In this document: piece by piece, positions 41,126-50,721 of the stretch | Layout of the letters: each line of letters begins with the position of its first letter | Position numbering within the stretch: position 1 is the stretch's first letter | Origin: Bacteroidota bacterium | GTDB taxonomy: Bacteria > Bacteroidota > Rhodothermia > Rhodothermales > UBA10348 | Length of the DNA: 64,000 nt | NCBI GenBank assembly: GCA_029262835.1 | Contig: JAJCYQ010000015.1 | Location: forward strand, 1 to 64,000 | Direction: 5' to 3' | Made by a program: the position numbers and the translations under genes | Notes under the pieces: generated by a model | The model's database searches: none | Told to the model about the DNA's origin: nothing | What the model saw: only the letters and a program-made list of their open reading frames with translations

Positions 41126-42543
41126 TGTTCTTCGTAGTTCACGGGTGTACCGTCCACGAAAACGCGGACGACCTTCATGTCTTCTGAAAACAGCGCGCCT
41201 TTGACAATCGTCAGGTTGGCCATGTATCCTTCGGCAATGCGGCCCTGGGTAGCATCAACGCCAGCGAATGCAGCAGCATGCACGGTGAGGGCGGCAAGCG
41301 CTGCATCTACCGACAGTCCAGCATCTATCATGGCCCGCAGGTTCGGCATGATTTCCTTCGTTTCCATGCCATAGGTTGCGAACGCAAAATCGATTCCCTC
41401 CTGCTCAAAAAGGGCAGGCATGGCGACGTACTGCTGCCTGGAGCGCAATTGCCGGATTTCAAGGTTGCGCCGTTCGGCTTCGATGTCCCGGAATGTCGCC
41501 GTGCGGAGGTCCGGATCCTCTTCAAAGGATTCAAGCATGGCAGCGAGCGAATCGTCCTTGATTTCTTTCATCCAGTCCGCTTTTTCTGGGAGCGACATCG
41601 TGACGGCGAGCGGAATGCCGGCATCGCGGAGGGCCGGAAGCGCGTCGAACGCGCCGGACAATCCTGCCAGTTTCAACTGAAAGCCCAGCGCTGCCTGCAG
41701 GTCGAACGCACGATGTATTTCCAGGGCATCGTCCGTGAAAACGAGCACGGCCTGCTCCTGACGCACGACCGGGAAGAAAGCCTCGTGGACGGGATCCTGG
41801 ATCGGACGTGAGAGTCCGCCTGGATTGTCTGCATACAGGCGTTCAACAGCCAGGCGCCGTTCCGACTCCCGGTAGACCTGGCGCACTTTGGCCATGATGC
41901 CCATGGGCGTACCCGGGTATACGCCACGGGCACCCTCAAACTCCAGGAACAGATCGGTCGGGCCTCCAAAGCGCATGTTGTCATCGTGCAGCAGTGCGAC
42001 CGCTCCTGTCCCGGGGAGCATGCCGCCATGTGGCACCACATGTGCGGCGGTAAAGCCAAGCCTACGGTAGGCGTCGACCGACTTGTCATTGGGATCAAGA
42101 TGGTCCCGGACATCAACCTGGGGCTGGATGCCTGCGCGCTCAGGTGGCGGATTTGACCGGTCAGGAACGGATGGAAGGTTTTCCGGGCGCTTGGGCTCGG
42201 GCAGGCCCGCGTGGGACAGGGCGTCGATGAAACCGGCGACGACCGTCAGCGAGTCCCCATCAATGACGTCCGCATCCCAGGGAATGGTAACAGTGCGCCC
42301 GACAGATTCAATCACGCCGTCGCGGACCACAACCGTGCCCCGTTCAATGACACGTCCGGGTTCCTGGATGATCGTGGCATTCTGGATGGCCCATGCGCCG
42401 GAGACAAACGGCACGTCAGTGCCCGACTGTGCGTGGGCAGTGAGTGGGGCTGACGCCGCAACAAGTGCCGCCAGTACCATCGTGAAAAGGCCCGGTGACA
42501 GGATAGGTCTTCGTAGTATCATATTGTTAATATGCGATTTCAT
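41122..42543 (-). CDS. Exported amidohydrolase-fold protein, metal ligands lost (first of three)
   Basis: 473 residues; signal peptide within the first 40 residues (LFTMVLAALVAASAPLTAHA). Fold landmarks: VVRDGVIESVGRTVTI, VVAGFIDALSHAG, DATQGRIAEGYMANLTIV. The HxH is degraded to LSH, and the later His positions read VFTDDALEI and LAGLSGAFDAL, so a standard catalytic centre is absent. The ATG at 42543 overlaps the TGA of the eutN-like gene (ATGA), tying this gene's translation to the microcompartment vertex protein. Confidence 0.85.
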   Translation of the reverse strand: MKSHINNMILRRPILSPGLFTMVLAALVAASAPLTAHAQSGTDVPFVSGAWAIQNATIIQEPGRVIERGTVVVRDGVIESVGRTVTIPWDADVIDGDSLTVVAGFIDALSHAGLPEPKRPENLPSVPDRSNPPPERAGIQPQVDVRDHLDPNDKSVDAYRRLGFTAAHVVPHGGMLPGTGAVALLHDDNMRFGGPTDLFLEFEGARGVYPGTPMGIMAKVRQVYRESERRLAVERLYADNPGGLSRPIQDPVHEAFFPVVRQEQAVLVFTDDALEIHRAFDLQAALGFQLKLAGLSGAFDALPALRDAGIPLAVTMSLPEKADWMKEIKDDSLAAMLESFEEDPDLRTATFRDIEAERRNLEIRQLRSRQQYVAMPALFEQEGIDFAFATYGMETKEIMPNLRAMIDAGLSVDAALAALTVHAAAFAGVDATQGRIAEGYMANLTIVKGALFSEDMKVVRVFVDGTPVNYEEQ

Positions 42544-42818
42544 GCCTCGGCTGACCACTCGTCCACAACGCCCAGGATGATGACGTTTGCCGGGACATCG
42601 GAGGCCTTCATGAGTTGTTGTACGGCTGCTCCCTCGCGGGCCACGACCACGATATCGTCGACACCCGCCCCATATCCCGGGTCCATGGCCAGCATGTCCA
42701 GCTCGCCGTCCAGGTCACCCAGTGTATCGACAGGGTGCACGATGAGCAGCTTGCCGTTCCTCAGGGGTTCTTCTTTCCGGGTCGATACGATGGTTCCGGT
42801 AACGCGACAGAGTTGCAT
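42540..42818 (-). CDS. EutN/CcmL-family microcompartment vertex protein (BMC-P), orphan
   Basis: 92-residue protein of the BMC-P family, whose pentamers cap the vertices of bacterial microcompartment shells. Recognisable features: MQLCRVTGTIVSTRK at the N-terminus, LLIVHPVD, the signature DPGYGAGVDDIVVVAREGAA, and a C-terminal IILGVVDEW. Length and fold pattern are normal. No BMC-H or BMC-T shell gene occurs in the window. It is 99 nt after the AAA ATPase gene and shares an ATGA overlap with the first amidohydrolase. Alone it may form free pentamers/hexamers or serve a shell encoded elsewhere. Confidence 0.9.
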   Translation of the reverse strand: MQLCRVTGTIVSTRKEEPLRNGKLLIVHPVDTLGDLDGELDMLAMDPGYGAGVDDIVVVAREGAAVQQLMKASDVPANVIILGVVDEWSAEA

Positions 42819-42917
42819 GTGGGTGGGGTCACATTGAACGAATATTTCCGGTAATGTACACAGACAACCAGGATAGTTCCGGCAAAAAATCGTCCCCTTG
42901 AACGACGGACCGGACGG

Positions 42918-44681
42918 TTACTTGACCAGGAGCCGGAGCTCCTCTATGCGGCGGACCACGGTTTCCCTGTCCATGTTCCGGTATCGCTCGGGCAGCAGGG
43001 CGCGCGATGTACACTCCATGACAGCGACCAGGGTCTGCAATTCGACCTCGAGTGGATACGTCGGAGGCATGAAATCCTCCACCACCTCCTGCAGGATCCG
43101 GGGAGTGACGTTGCCTTTAGTGCGGCCATCTGCGGCCGCCCGGAAACGGGCGCGAATCAGCAGCGCTTCCATATCGGCGCCGGAGAACGTCCGTTCGCCA
43201 TTGAGCAGGGCGTCTGGCACGTCCGCCATTTTGAGGTCGACTCCGGTTCGCTTCATCATGACGGTGAGCAGTTCTTCCCGCTCTTCCCGGGTAGACGGAT
43301 AGAAGAGCGCGATATGCTCTTCGGCCCGGCCCTGTCTCTTGAGGTCGACCGGCATGTAGTCGGGCCGCGCGGTGAGCAGGAAAAAAATGATCTTGCCTCG
43401 ATGCTCGGTTTTGCTCATGAACTGCGCAATCTGGCCGAAAACGCGTTTCGAGACTCCTGAGTCGCCGCCTGCATCCCGGTCGCCGAGCGCCGCATCGGCC
43501 TCGTCGATCATGACAGCTACGGGCGTCATGGCTTCAAGCAGTGCCAGAATCTTTTCCAGATTGGCTTCGGTCTGCCCCTGCCACTGACTGCGGAAGTTCT
43601 TGAGCTTCACCATTGGAATACCCAGTTCACCAGCAAAGCAGAGGATGGTGAATGTCTTGCCCGTCCCGACGGGCCCACTGACCAGATACCCCATGGGCAG
43701 TACGTCGCGGTGGCCAGCCTGTAGGGCTTTGGCCGCTTTTCTGAGGTGCGACTTGGCTTCCGTGTGTCCGGCCACATGCGCGAGGGTCATATCTGTTTCG
43801 ACGAACTCGAGCATGCCGTAGGCTTCGGCCTCGATGAACTCCTTCTTGAGATCTGACAGGGAATCGAACGTCAGCGCAGTGCCATTTTCGAGCACATCGG
43901 CCAGAATCGTCCTGAGCTGGATGAATCCGAGACCGGCGGTCTGGGCGGCCAGCGCATCGGCATCCACTTCGGATCGGGCTGCAAACGTCTCTTCACGGCC
44001 GCGCAGGTACCAGTCGGCAAAGGCGCGGCGCGGTGCTTCAGCCGGAATCGGAATCTGGATTTCGGCCGTGTACGGACTCTGCACCATCTGCTGGTTCAGC
44101 TCTGACAGGTTCTGGGCCACGAGTGTAACGGTGAAGTCACTGGCCATGAACAGCGGGTCGTGGGACCACTTCTGCAGAAACACGAGGGCATTCCGGTCTT
44201 CCGATGAATAGGATCCCGCCTCGGACATGGGAACCACGGTTTCCGCGTAGTCGATGACACACGCAATCCGTTTGCCGTCGGCCAGCCGGATGCGGAAATA
44301 ATTTTCCAGGATGGAAAAGACACGGACCGGGTCCTTGGGGAGCTTCTGGGCGTACTCTGTGCCGAATATGGTGTCATATCCACTGAGCGCCTGGTTGAAG
44401 TCCTTGCGCGATGCCTTGTCCACAAAATGGATACCGCTCGAGCGGTCGTAGAACAACACGACATCGCGCGATGCGAACAGGTCGCCTACCAGGAAGTCGG
44501 TGAGTGATACGTAGGTTGGCTCACCCGATGCGTCGAGTGTTGGAACGAGGTCCCGCACCGCGCCATACAGGATGAACTGCGTGATCGTCTTGGTGAAATA
44601 CTTCCGCGCAAAATCTCGCGCCCACTCCGGGTAGTGGGCCGTGTACTTCTCCAGCAGTGAGGGCTCGTGGGCGTCAGGCAA
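42918..44681 (-). CDS. AAA+ ATPase, Ycf46-like
   Basis: 587 residues. An N-terminal region of about 300 residues without motor motifs ([15 protein letters not shown], then a degenerate ATPase-like lobe) precedes a classical AAA module: Walker A GPVGTGKT (336-343), Walker [13 protein letters not shown] (from about 391), sensor [23 protein letters not shown] with the arginine finger region, and a lid. This two-part layout resembles Ycf46-type proteins, linked in cyanobacteria to inorganic carbon use. Start appears to be TTG at 44681, overlapping the fbaB stop by 8 nt. Next gene downstream is the BMC-P protein. Confidence 0.8.
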   Translation of the reverse strand: MPDAHEPSLLEKYTAHYPEWARDFARKYFTKTITQFILYGAVRDLVPTLDASGEPTYVSLTDFLVGDLFASRDVVLFYDRSSGIHFVDKASRKDFNQALSGYDTIFGTEYAQKLPKDPVRVFSILENYFRIRLADGKRIACVIDYAETVVPMSEAGSYSSEDRNALVFLQKWSHDPLFMASDFTVTLVAQNLSELNQQMVQSPYTAEIQIPIPAEAPRRAFADWYLRGREETFAARSEVDADALAAQTAGLGFIQLRTILADVLENGTALTFDSLSDLKKEFIEAEAYGMLEFVETDMTLAHVAGHTEAKSHLRKAAKALQAGHRDVLPMGYLVSGPVGTGKTFTILCFAGELGIPMVKLKNFRSQWQGQTEANLEKILALLEAMTPVAVMIDEADAALGDRDAGGDSGVSKRVFGQIAQFMSKTEHRGKIIFFLLTARPDYMPVDLKRQGRAEEHIALFYPSTREEREELLTVMMKRTGVDLKMADVPDALLNGERTFSGADMEALLIRARFRAAADGRTKGNVTPRILQEVVEDFMPPTYPLEVELQTLVAVMECTSRALLPERYRNMDRETVVRRIEELRLLVK

Positions 44682-45753
44682 TGGTTACGTCGTCGTTGAG
44701 GTAGATATCCTGGATGGCGTTGAGGATGTCGACGCCATCCTTCATGGGACGCTGGAAGGCCTTGCGACCCGAAATCAGGCCCATGCCACCAGCGCGCTTG
44801 TTGATTACGGCGGTTTTTATGGCCTGTTGCAGATCATTGTCGCCCGAGGCGCCACCGGAGTTGATAAGTCCCGCTCGGCCCATGTACCCGTTGGCCACCT
44901 GGTAGCGCGTCAGGTCGATGGGGTGGTCCGACGAGAGTTCCGTATAGATGCGTTCGTCGAGCTTCCCATAGCTGGAATTGCCCGAGTTCAGGGCCTTGTA
45001 CCCGCCGTTCTGCGTCGGCTGCTTCTGCTTCAGGATATCGGCCTGGATAGTGGCTCCCAGGTGGTTGGCCTGACCGGTAAGGTCGGCGCTTGTCTCGTGA
45101 TTGACACCATCCACCTTGAACCCGGAGTTTCGCATGTAGCACCAGAGGATGGTCATCATACCGAATTCGTGGGCGATCGCGAACATCTCGGAGACTTCCT
45201 CGAGTTGGCGGTTCGATTCTTCCGAACCGAAGTAGATCGTGGCTCCGACGCCCACACAGCCCATGTTCCAGGCTTCTTCAATCCGCGAGAACAGGATCTG
45301 GTCGTACGTATTGGGGTGTGTCAGGAGTTCGTTGTGATTGAACTTGAGAATGAACGGAATGCGGTGGGCATAGCGCCGGGCGACCGCACCGAGCACGCCG
45401 TATGTAGATGCGACACCATTGCATCCACCCTCAATGGCGAGCTTCACGATATTCTCGGGGTCGAAATAGATCGGGTTTTTGGCGAACGAGGCACCCGCCG
45501 CATGCTCAATACCCTGGTCGACCGGTAGAATGGAGACGAATCCCGTGCCGCCGAGCCGGCCATTGCCGAAAAGCTGCTGCATGGACCGAAGGACCTGGGG
45601 GCTGCGATCAGAATCCATCCAGACGCGCTCCACGAAATCCGGCCCGGGCAGGTGCAACAGGCTTTTGTCGATCGTCGTGCTCTTGTGGTCGAGCAGGTTC
45701 GTGGCTTCGTCGCCCAGGATGTCGGCGATACGGGTAATGGAGAGATCAGGCAT
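44674..45753 (-). CDS. fbaB: Class I fructose-bisphosphate aldolase, DhnA/FbaB type
   Basis: 359 residues. The DhnA-type signature is clear: [17 protein letters not shown] near residue 75, [23 protein letters not shown] (Schiff-base region of the family with Lys), [11 protein letters not shown] and [12 protein letters not shown] at the phosphate site. It interconverts fructose-1,6-bisphosphate with dihydroxyacetone phosphate and glyceraldehyde-3-phosphate. First gene of the run fbaB-AAA-eutN-amidohydrolases on the minus strand. Confidence 0.93.
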   Translation of the reverse strand: MPDLSITRIADILGDEATNLLDHKSTTIDKSLLHLPGPDFVERVWMDSDRSPQVLRSMQQLFGNGRLGGTGFVSILPVDQGIEHAAGASFAKNPIYFDPENIVKLAIEGGCNGVASTYGVLGAVARRYAHRIPFILKFNHNELLTHPNTYDQILFSRIEEAWNMGCVGVGATIYFGSEESNRQLEEVSEMFAIAHEFGMMTILWCYMRNSGFKVDGVNHETSADLTGQANHLGATIQADILKQKQPTQNGGYKALNSGNSSYGKLDERIYTELSSDHPIDLTRYQVANGYMGRAGLINSGGASGDNDLQQAIKTAVINKRAGGMGLISGRKAFQRPMKDGVDILNAIQDIYLNDDVTIA

Positions 45754-45787
45754 GGATTACGTCCGGAAGTGTGTTGGATACTGCATG

Positions 45788-46915
45788 TTACCGGTTTTGG
45801 GGCCATCGGGCAAGCCGAAGTTCTTCCGGAATCGCTTCCGGAGCGCGGAAATAATGGTGAAGCTCGTCGGCCAGAAGCGGTGCGAGTAGAAGGCCCTTCG
45901 AGCCAAGCCCGGTAAAAATCCATACGTCAGGCTGACCAGGAACGGCACCGATCATGGGGAGGCGGGTACCAGGAACGGTGGCACGGCAACCTGCCAGGCG
46001 TTCCACGATCTGGGCACCGGCCAGGGCAGGCACCATCCGGGTTGATCGAGCCAGAAGAGCATCTCCAATGTCGGGATCGGGAGACATGTCGACGAACGTG
46101 TGTTCGTATGTACTGCCCACAAACAATGTGTCCCCCTCATCCACCACGTAGCCGTGGCCAGAGAGGGCAGGAAGGGGACCGAGGCCTGTGGGGCGCCGAA
46201 TACGAACAGACTGTCCTTTGATGGCATGCAGGTGCAAACGGGGCACGTGGGCGTGGAGAAAGCTGCTCGACCACGGCCGCATGAGGCTGTTTCCGAGGCA
46301 GAGCAGCAGGCGTCGGGCACGGACGGGGGCGTCGGAGCCCTCGAATTGGATGTGCAGCGATGACGTTTGTGTGGGGCCTGATCCCGTGGCCCGGTGCCAT
46401 GAGGTGAGGGCTGCTGGGAAGCGGGTGTCTGCGCCGCGCCGTAGGGCCAGGTCGACGGTGGCTCGGACCAGGCCCGGAATGGAGACCGCGCGGCCTGCGT
46501 GAACGTGGAGCAGGCCGTAGGGAGCATGAACCTGCGGCCAGGCGGCAGGGTGTGCCATCCACCGTCCAAGATCAGGATGCTCCTGTGCTGCCCGCTCGAA
46601 GTCGGCGGCCTGCGCCTCATCCTGCGCTGGCCGGAGCACACCCTCCGTGCTACCAGCGACTGTATTTCCTTCAGCTGGATACTTCGTATCGGCGAGGAGA
46701 CGCTTCAGGGCTGTGAGTGCATGGCGTACCCGCCACGGCGCGTTTGCTTTGCGCGCCATGAGTGGATTGACGAGGCCCGCGCCAACACCGCTGGCCCCTG
46801 CCGCCGGGCCGGTGGCATCCACAAGGAGCACGCGCTCGTGCCGGGAGAGCGAAGCGGCAGCGCAGGCGCCCGCCAAACCTGCGCCCACGATCAGCGTATC
46901 ATATGCACTCTTCAC
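45788..46915 (-). CDS. FAD-dependent oxidoreductase of the DAO family
   Basis: 375 residues. N-terminal dinucleotide fold DTLIVGAGLAGACAAASL with GASGVGAGLVNPL, later GHGYVVDEGDTLFVGSTYEHTF and WIFTGLGSKGLLLAPLLADEL, the flavin-binding C-terminus. The layout resembles the oxidoreductase half of MnmC (tRNA cmnm5U demodification) and glycine oxidases. Start codon is GTG (46915), 88 nt from the divergent thiO. Immediate downstream neighbour is fbaB (34 nt). Exact substrate unknown. Confidence 0.8.
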   Translation of the reverse strand: MKSAYDTLIVGAGLAGACAAASLSRHERVLLVDATGPAAGASGVGAGLVNPLMARKANAPWRVRHALTALKRLLADTKYPAEGNTVAGSTEGVLRPAQDEAQAADFERAAQEHPDLGRWMAHPAAWPQVHAPYGLLHVHAGRAVSIPGLVRATVDLALRRGADTRFPAALTSWHRATGSGPTQTSSLHIQFEGSDAPVRARRLLLCLGNSLMRPWSSSFLHAHVPRLHLHAIKGQSVRIRRPTGLGPLPALSGHGYVVDEGDTLFVGSTYEHTFVDMSPDPDIGDALLARSTRMVPALAGAQIVERLAGCRATVPGTRLPMIGAVPGQPDVWIFTGLGSKGLLLAPLLADELHHYFRAPEAIPEELRLARWPQNR

Positions 46916-46952
46916 AATAGACCGTCTTTGTGGTGCAGAATGAAGTAATTAC

Positions 46953-46971
46953 GATGCGTACGTTACGCATC
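46953..46971. promoter_or_regulatory. Palindromic operator-like site between FAD oxidoreductase and thiO
   Basis: GATGCGTA-CGT-TACGCATC, 8-bp perfect arms with a 3-nt centre, in the 88-nt divergent intergenic region. Could be a repressor site or a leader hairpin. No TPP-riboswitch features are visible here. Confidence 0.4.
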
Positions 46972-47003
46972 ACCGACCACTTTCGCACCGTACCCATCCC
47001 GAC

Positions 47004-48143
47004 ATGAACCCAAGGGAAGCCGATACACTGATCGTAGGGGGAGGCATTATTGGCCTCTCCATTGCCTGGCGACTGGCCCGCACAGGCCACCGAGTCACTG
47101 TTCTGGAACGCGATACGGCCGGCGCCCACGCGTCTCGCATGGCCGCCGGCATGCTGGCAGCGACGGCCGAAGTGGGATATGAAGAGTTCGACCTGTACGC
47201 CCTCTGTACGCATGCCGTCCGGCGCTGGCCATCATTCGCGTCGGAGCTCGAGGAGGACAGCGGCATCCCCGTCGATTTCCGTTCCCAGGGTACCATGGTC
47301 GTGGCCCGGGATGCGGACGCTGCCACCGCACTCCGCCGCGCCTACGATTTTCAGCAGGAGCACGGTTTCGTAGTAGAATGGCTCAGCCGGGCGGAAGCGC
47401 TCGATCGCGAACCTTTCCTGTCGCCCCGGATTGCCGCGGCCGTCTATGCCGCCGACGACCATTCGGTGGACAATCGCGCCGTTATTCGGGCGCTTGTTGC
47501 GGCAATTCAAAAATTTGGCGGTCATGTTGAGGAGCAGGCGGAAGTAACGGCCGTCGAAATGGACGCTTCGGGCCGTCGTCACCGTGTCCGGACGTCACAG
47601 GGAGGCGCCGAGTGGACGGCCCCGCAGATTGTGTTGGCGGCTGGAGCCTGGTCCCAGGGCATTGCCGGTCTTCCGGACGATGTGCGTCCTCCCGTGCGTC
47701 CTGTAAAGGGCCAGATCCTGACGCTGCGCATGGAGCCTCCCTTCAGGTTGGAGCATGTCGTACGGGGAGCGCGGGCTTATCTGGTACCCCGGTCTGACGG
47801 GCGCCTTGTCGTCGGGGCTACGAGCGAAGAGATGGGCTTCAATACAGAGCTTACGGCGGGCGGCGTGTGGTCCATTCTCGATGGTGCATGGGAACTCGTA
47901 CCCGGAATCCATGACCTGCCTGTTCTGGAGACCGACGTGGGCCTGCGGCCGGGCAGCCGGGATCACCAACCCATCGTGGGATGGAGTGCCGCGGCCGGCC
48001 TCTTCATGGCCACAGGGCATTACCGGCATGGAGTCATCCTGTCCTCGGCAACAGCCGACGCGGCGGCCAGTGTGCTTCTGGGAGGCGAAATGCCGGCCAT
48101 CATGCACCCGTTTTCTCCGTCCCGTTTCCGGAAGAGCGCATGA
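47004..48143 (+). CDS. thiO: Glycine oxidase ThiO
   Basis: 379-residue flavoenzyme that oxidises glycine to dehydroglycine for thiazole synthesis. FAD fold [31 protein letters not shown] (visible as [11 protein letters not shown]), then [14 protein letters not shown], and C-terminal [14 protein letters not shown] and [10 protein letters not shown], all ThiO-type. First gene of thiO-thiS-thiG-thiE-thiD with ATGA overlap to thiS. Confidence 0.92.
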   Translation: MNPREADTLIVGGGIIGLSIAWRLARTGHRVTVLERDTAGAHASRMAAGMLAATAEVGYEEFDLYALCTHAVRRWPSFASELEEDSGIPVDFRSQGTMVVARDADAATALRRAYDFQQEHGFVVEWLSRAEALDREPFLSPRIAAAVYAADDHSVDNRAVIRALVAAIQKFGGHVEEQAEVTAVEMDASGRRHRVRTSQGGAEWTAPQIVLAAGAWSQGIAGLPDDVRPPVRPVKGQILTLRMEPPFRLEHVVRGARAYLVPRSDGRLVVGATSEEMGFNTELTAGGVWSILDGAWELVPGIHDLPVLETDVGLRPGSRDHQPIVGWSAAAGLFMATGHYRHGVILSSATADAAASVLLGGEMPAIMHPFSPSRFRKSA

Positions 48144-48358
48144 CAACACCCCGCTATTTTGTCAACGGCGAGGCGCGTACGCTGGCGTCCGATATGACGG
48201 TGTCAGACCTTCTGCATGCCGAAGGCGTGCATCCAGAGGAGGTGAAAGGCGTTGCTGTTGCGCTCAACAATACCGTAATTCGCAGAGCGGAGTGGTCCCG
48301 CGCCCTTGTGAACGATGGCGATCGGGTCGAAATTGTAACTGCACAGCAAGGTGGGTGA
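48140..48358 (+). CDS. thiS: Sulfur carrier protein ThiS
   Basis: 72-residue ubiquitin-fold sulfur carrier; the C-terminal GG is adenylated and thiocarboxylated before sulfur transfer to Thi[35 protein letters not shown] and [12 protein letters not shown] match the family. Overlaps thiO by 4 nt. Confidence 0.93.
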   Translation: MTTPRYFVNGEARTLASDMTVSDLLHAEGVHPEEVKGVAVALNNTVIRRAEWSRALVNDGDRVEIVTAQQGG

Positions 48359-48363
48359 GCACT

Positions 48364-49158
48364 ATGGAACAGGAAGACCTATTCAATGTCGGCGGCCTGG
48401 CGCTCCGTTCGCGACTGCTCATCGGGTCGAGTGGATATCCGAGCCCACAGATCATGATGGAAGCCGTGGAGGCATCTGGCAGCGAACTGCTGACCGTGGC
48501 CATCCGGCGCGTGAATCTTTCAGATACATCCGGGGAAAGCCTGCTCGGCCTGCTGACGTCGCTACCTGTACATCTGCTGCCCAATACGGCGGGATGTTAC
48601 ACGGCCCGGGAAGCCGTGCTGGTCGCTGAATTGGCACGCGAAGCGTTGGAGACGGACCTGATCAAGCTCGAGGTTATCGGTGACGACGAAACCCTCATGC
48701 CGGACGTTGAACAGCTTCTTCAGGCGGCAAGGACCCTCATTGACTCCGGATTCACCGTGATGGCCTATGCCAACGACGATCCGGTCACATGTCGCAAGCT
48801 GGCCGACATGGGGTGCGCGGCCGTCATGCCGCTGGCCTCGCCCATCGGAAGTGGCATGGGGCTTACCAATCCGTACAACCTGGCGCTCATCCGCGAACTT
48901 ATTCCTGACGTCCCACTTCTTGTCGATGCCGGAATTGGCACGGCGAGTGACGCTGCCCGCGCCATGGAGCTCGGATACGATGGGATCCTGCTGAACACGG
49001 CGGTGTCGCAGGCCAAGCATCCTGTCCAGATGGCCAAGGCCATGCGGCTGGCGGTGGAAGCGGGCCGCTTCGCGTGGCGTGCGGGTCGTATACCTCGACG
49101 TCGGTACGCACAGGCATCGTCGCCCTTCGAAGGGCGCGTGGAGGCCACGCCAACATGA
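48364..49158 (+). CDS. thiG: Thiazole synthase ThiG
   Basis: 264-residue TIM-barrel enzyme assembling the thiazole phosphate from deoxyxylulose-5-phosphate, ThiS-thiocarboxylate and dehydroglycine. [47 protein letters not shown] (catalytic Lys), [14 protein letters not shown] and [20 protein letters not shown] are diagnostic. Five nt after thiS; overlaps thiE by 4 nt. thiC and thiF are not in this window. Confidence 0.95.
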   Translation: MEQEDLFNVGGLALRSRLLIGSSGYPSPQIMMEAVEASGSELLTVAIRRVNLSDTSGESLLGLLTSLPVHLLPNTAGCYTAREAVLVAELAREALETDLIKLEVIGDDETLMPDVEQLLQAARTLIDSGFTVMAYANDDPVTCRKLADMGCAAVMPLASPIGSGMGLTNPYNLALIRELIPDVPLLVDAGIGTASDAARAMELGYDGILLNTAVSQAKHPVQMAKAMRLAVEAGRFAWRAGRIPRRRYAQASSPFEGRVEATPT

Positions 49159-49775
49159 AACCGCTACCCAGACTCCTCCTGATCGCTGACCGTTTCACGC
49201 GCCCGGATGTGGGGCACAGGATTCGCCAGGCCGTCCAACGGGGTGTGCCCTGGGTACAACTGCGTGATCATGAGGCGTCGATGGATGCCATCGAGTTTGC
49301 CACCGGAGCCCTCCTGCGTGACCTGTACCGGATCAACCCGGATGTGCTCGTGTCCATGAACTCCCACCTGACCCGAGCCGAAGCCCTCAATTTGCCGCTT
49401 CACACCGGATTCCACGGCGTTTCCACGACAGAAGCAGTGAATGTACTGGGCGACGAGCACCTTGTGGGCACGTCCGTTCACTCACGGTACGAGGCCGTGG
49501 ACGCATTCCGCGACGGGGCCAAATATGTGACATTCAGCCCGGTGTTCGAGTCTCCCAGTCACCCCGGTCAGAAGGGATGGGGTGTGGACATGCTGGCGAA
49601 GGTCTGCGAAGCCGTCCCCGAAATACCTGTGATTGCTCTCGGTGGCATTACTCCCGAGCGTGTGGCAGCGTGCCTGCGTGCCGGTGCCCACGGGGTAGCG
49701 GCGCACTCCGGTCTGCTGCGGAACATTGAACACACCGATACGGTCTCCCGCTATCTCCACGCCCTCGAAACCTGA
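49155..49775 (+). CDS. thiE: Thiamine phosphate synthase-like protein ThiE
   Basis: 206 residues. [62 protein letters not shown], and [22 protein letters not shown] show the TenI/ThiE barrel. The canonical N-D in the pyrophosphate site (IINDR) is VSMNSH, which also occurs in TenI-like proteins, so true ThiE activity is likely from context but not certain. ATGA overlap with thiG; thiD begins 13 nt later. Confidence 0.85.
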   Translation: MKPLPRLLLIADRFTRPDVGHRIRQAVQRGVPWVQLRDHEASMDAIEFATGALLRDLYRINPDVLVSMNSHLTRAEALNLPLHTGFHGVSTTEAVNVLGDEHLVGTSVHSRYEAVDAFRDGAKYVTFSPVFESPSHPGQKGWGVDMLAKVCEAVPEIPVIALGGITPERVAACLRAGAHGVAAHSGLLRNIEHTDTVSRYLHALET

Positions 49776-49788
49776 TTCCTGGAACACC

Positions 49789-50607
49789 ATGACGCCACCC
49801 GTTGCACTAACCATCGCTGGCAGCGATTCAGGCGGTGGTGCCGGAATCCAGGCCGACATTAAGAGCATGCAGGCCAACGGCGCCTATGCGGCGTCGGTCA
49901 TCACGGCCATCACGGCGCAGAACACGGTGGCGGTGACGAATGCCATGGATGTGCCCGTGGATATGATTGCTGCGCAGATCGATGCTGTCATGGACGACCT
50001 CCCGGTCGGCGCTGTCAAAACCGGTATGCTCTCGTCCATCGCCATCATCGAAGTGGTCGCAGAGCGCCTGGCCCACTACAAAGTCGGGAATCTCGTCGTA
50101 GACCCGGTCATGATTTCCAAGAGCGGCTTCGACCTGCTCCACCCCGATGCCATGGCGGCGCTCAGGGACCGGATGCTCCCACTCGCGACCGTGTGTACGC
50201 CGAATGTACAGGAAGCCATGCGTCTCACGGGCATGTCATCCATTCGGACGGAGTCCGATGCCCGCCGTGCAGCCTGTATCATACACGAAATGGGTCCAGA
50301 GGCTGTACTTCTGAAGGGGGGGCACCTGGAGGATGAGGTGTATGCCGTTGACGTACTCTACGATGGGCAGGACTTCCGGGCCTACCGCGAGGAGCGCATC
50401 GACACGAAAAACACGCATGGGACCGGGTGCACCTATGCGTCGGCCATTGCCGCCAACCTGGCGCAGGGCATGGCTCTCAACGCGGCCGTGGCTCGTGCCA
50501 AGCTCTATGTCACGAAGGCCATTCGGGCGGGCCTGGATATCGGCGCAGGGCATGGACCGACCGATCATTTCCATTTCCTTCGAGAAGGCTCCGGGAAGGC
50601 TCCGTGA
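49789..50607 (+). CDS. thiD: Hydroxymethylpyrimidine kinase / phosphomethylpyrimidine kinase ThiD
   Basis: 272-residue ribokinase-fold enzyme phosphorylating HMP and HMP-P. ALTIAGSDSGGGAGIQADIKS at the N-terminus, VKTGMLSS, LVVDPVMISKSG, CTPNVQEA, VLLKGGH and KNTHGTGCTYASAIAANLA (anion hole and catalytic Asp region is replaced in part by GTGC motif) are all present. Last gene of the thi operon. Confidence 0.94.
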   Translation: MTPPVALTIAGSDSGGGAGIQADIKSMQANGAYAASVITAITAQNTVAVTNAMDVPVDMIAAQIDAVMDDLPVGAVKTGMLSSIAIIEVVAERLAHYKVGNLVVDPVMISKSGFDLLHPDAMAALRDRMLPLATVCTPNVQEAMRLTGMSSIRTESDARRAACIIHEMGPEAVLLKGGHLEDEVYAVDVLYDGQDFRAYREERIDTKNTHGTGCTYASAIAANLAQGMALNAAVARAKLYVTKAIRAGLDIGAGHGPTDHFHFLREGSGKAP

Positions 50608-50721
50608 AAGGTCTGTGAGTCATGGATCGGTAATATTGGGATAAGCCACTGCGGCTACTTTTGGGACATCAGTATCACGGCCTGCCAACATCAGGCCGTT
50701 CAACCAAAAACATTCCCAGCC

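Noticed and set aside
42540-42818. Complete microcompartment locus
   Set aside because: No BMC-H, BMC-T or signature enzymes of known microcompartments next to the vertex protein.
46916-47003. TPP riboswitch upstream of thiO
   Set aside because: The conserved CTGAGA...ACCC...GAACCTG pattern is absent in the 88-nt gap.
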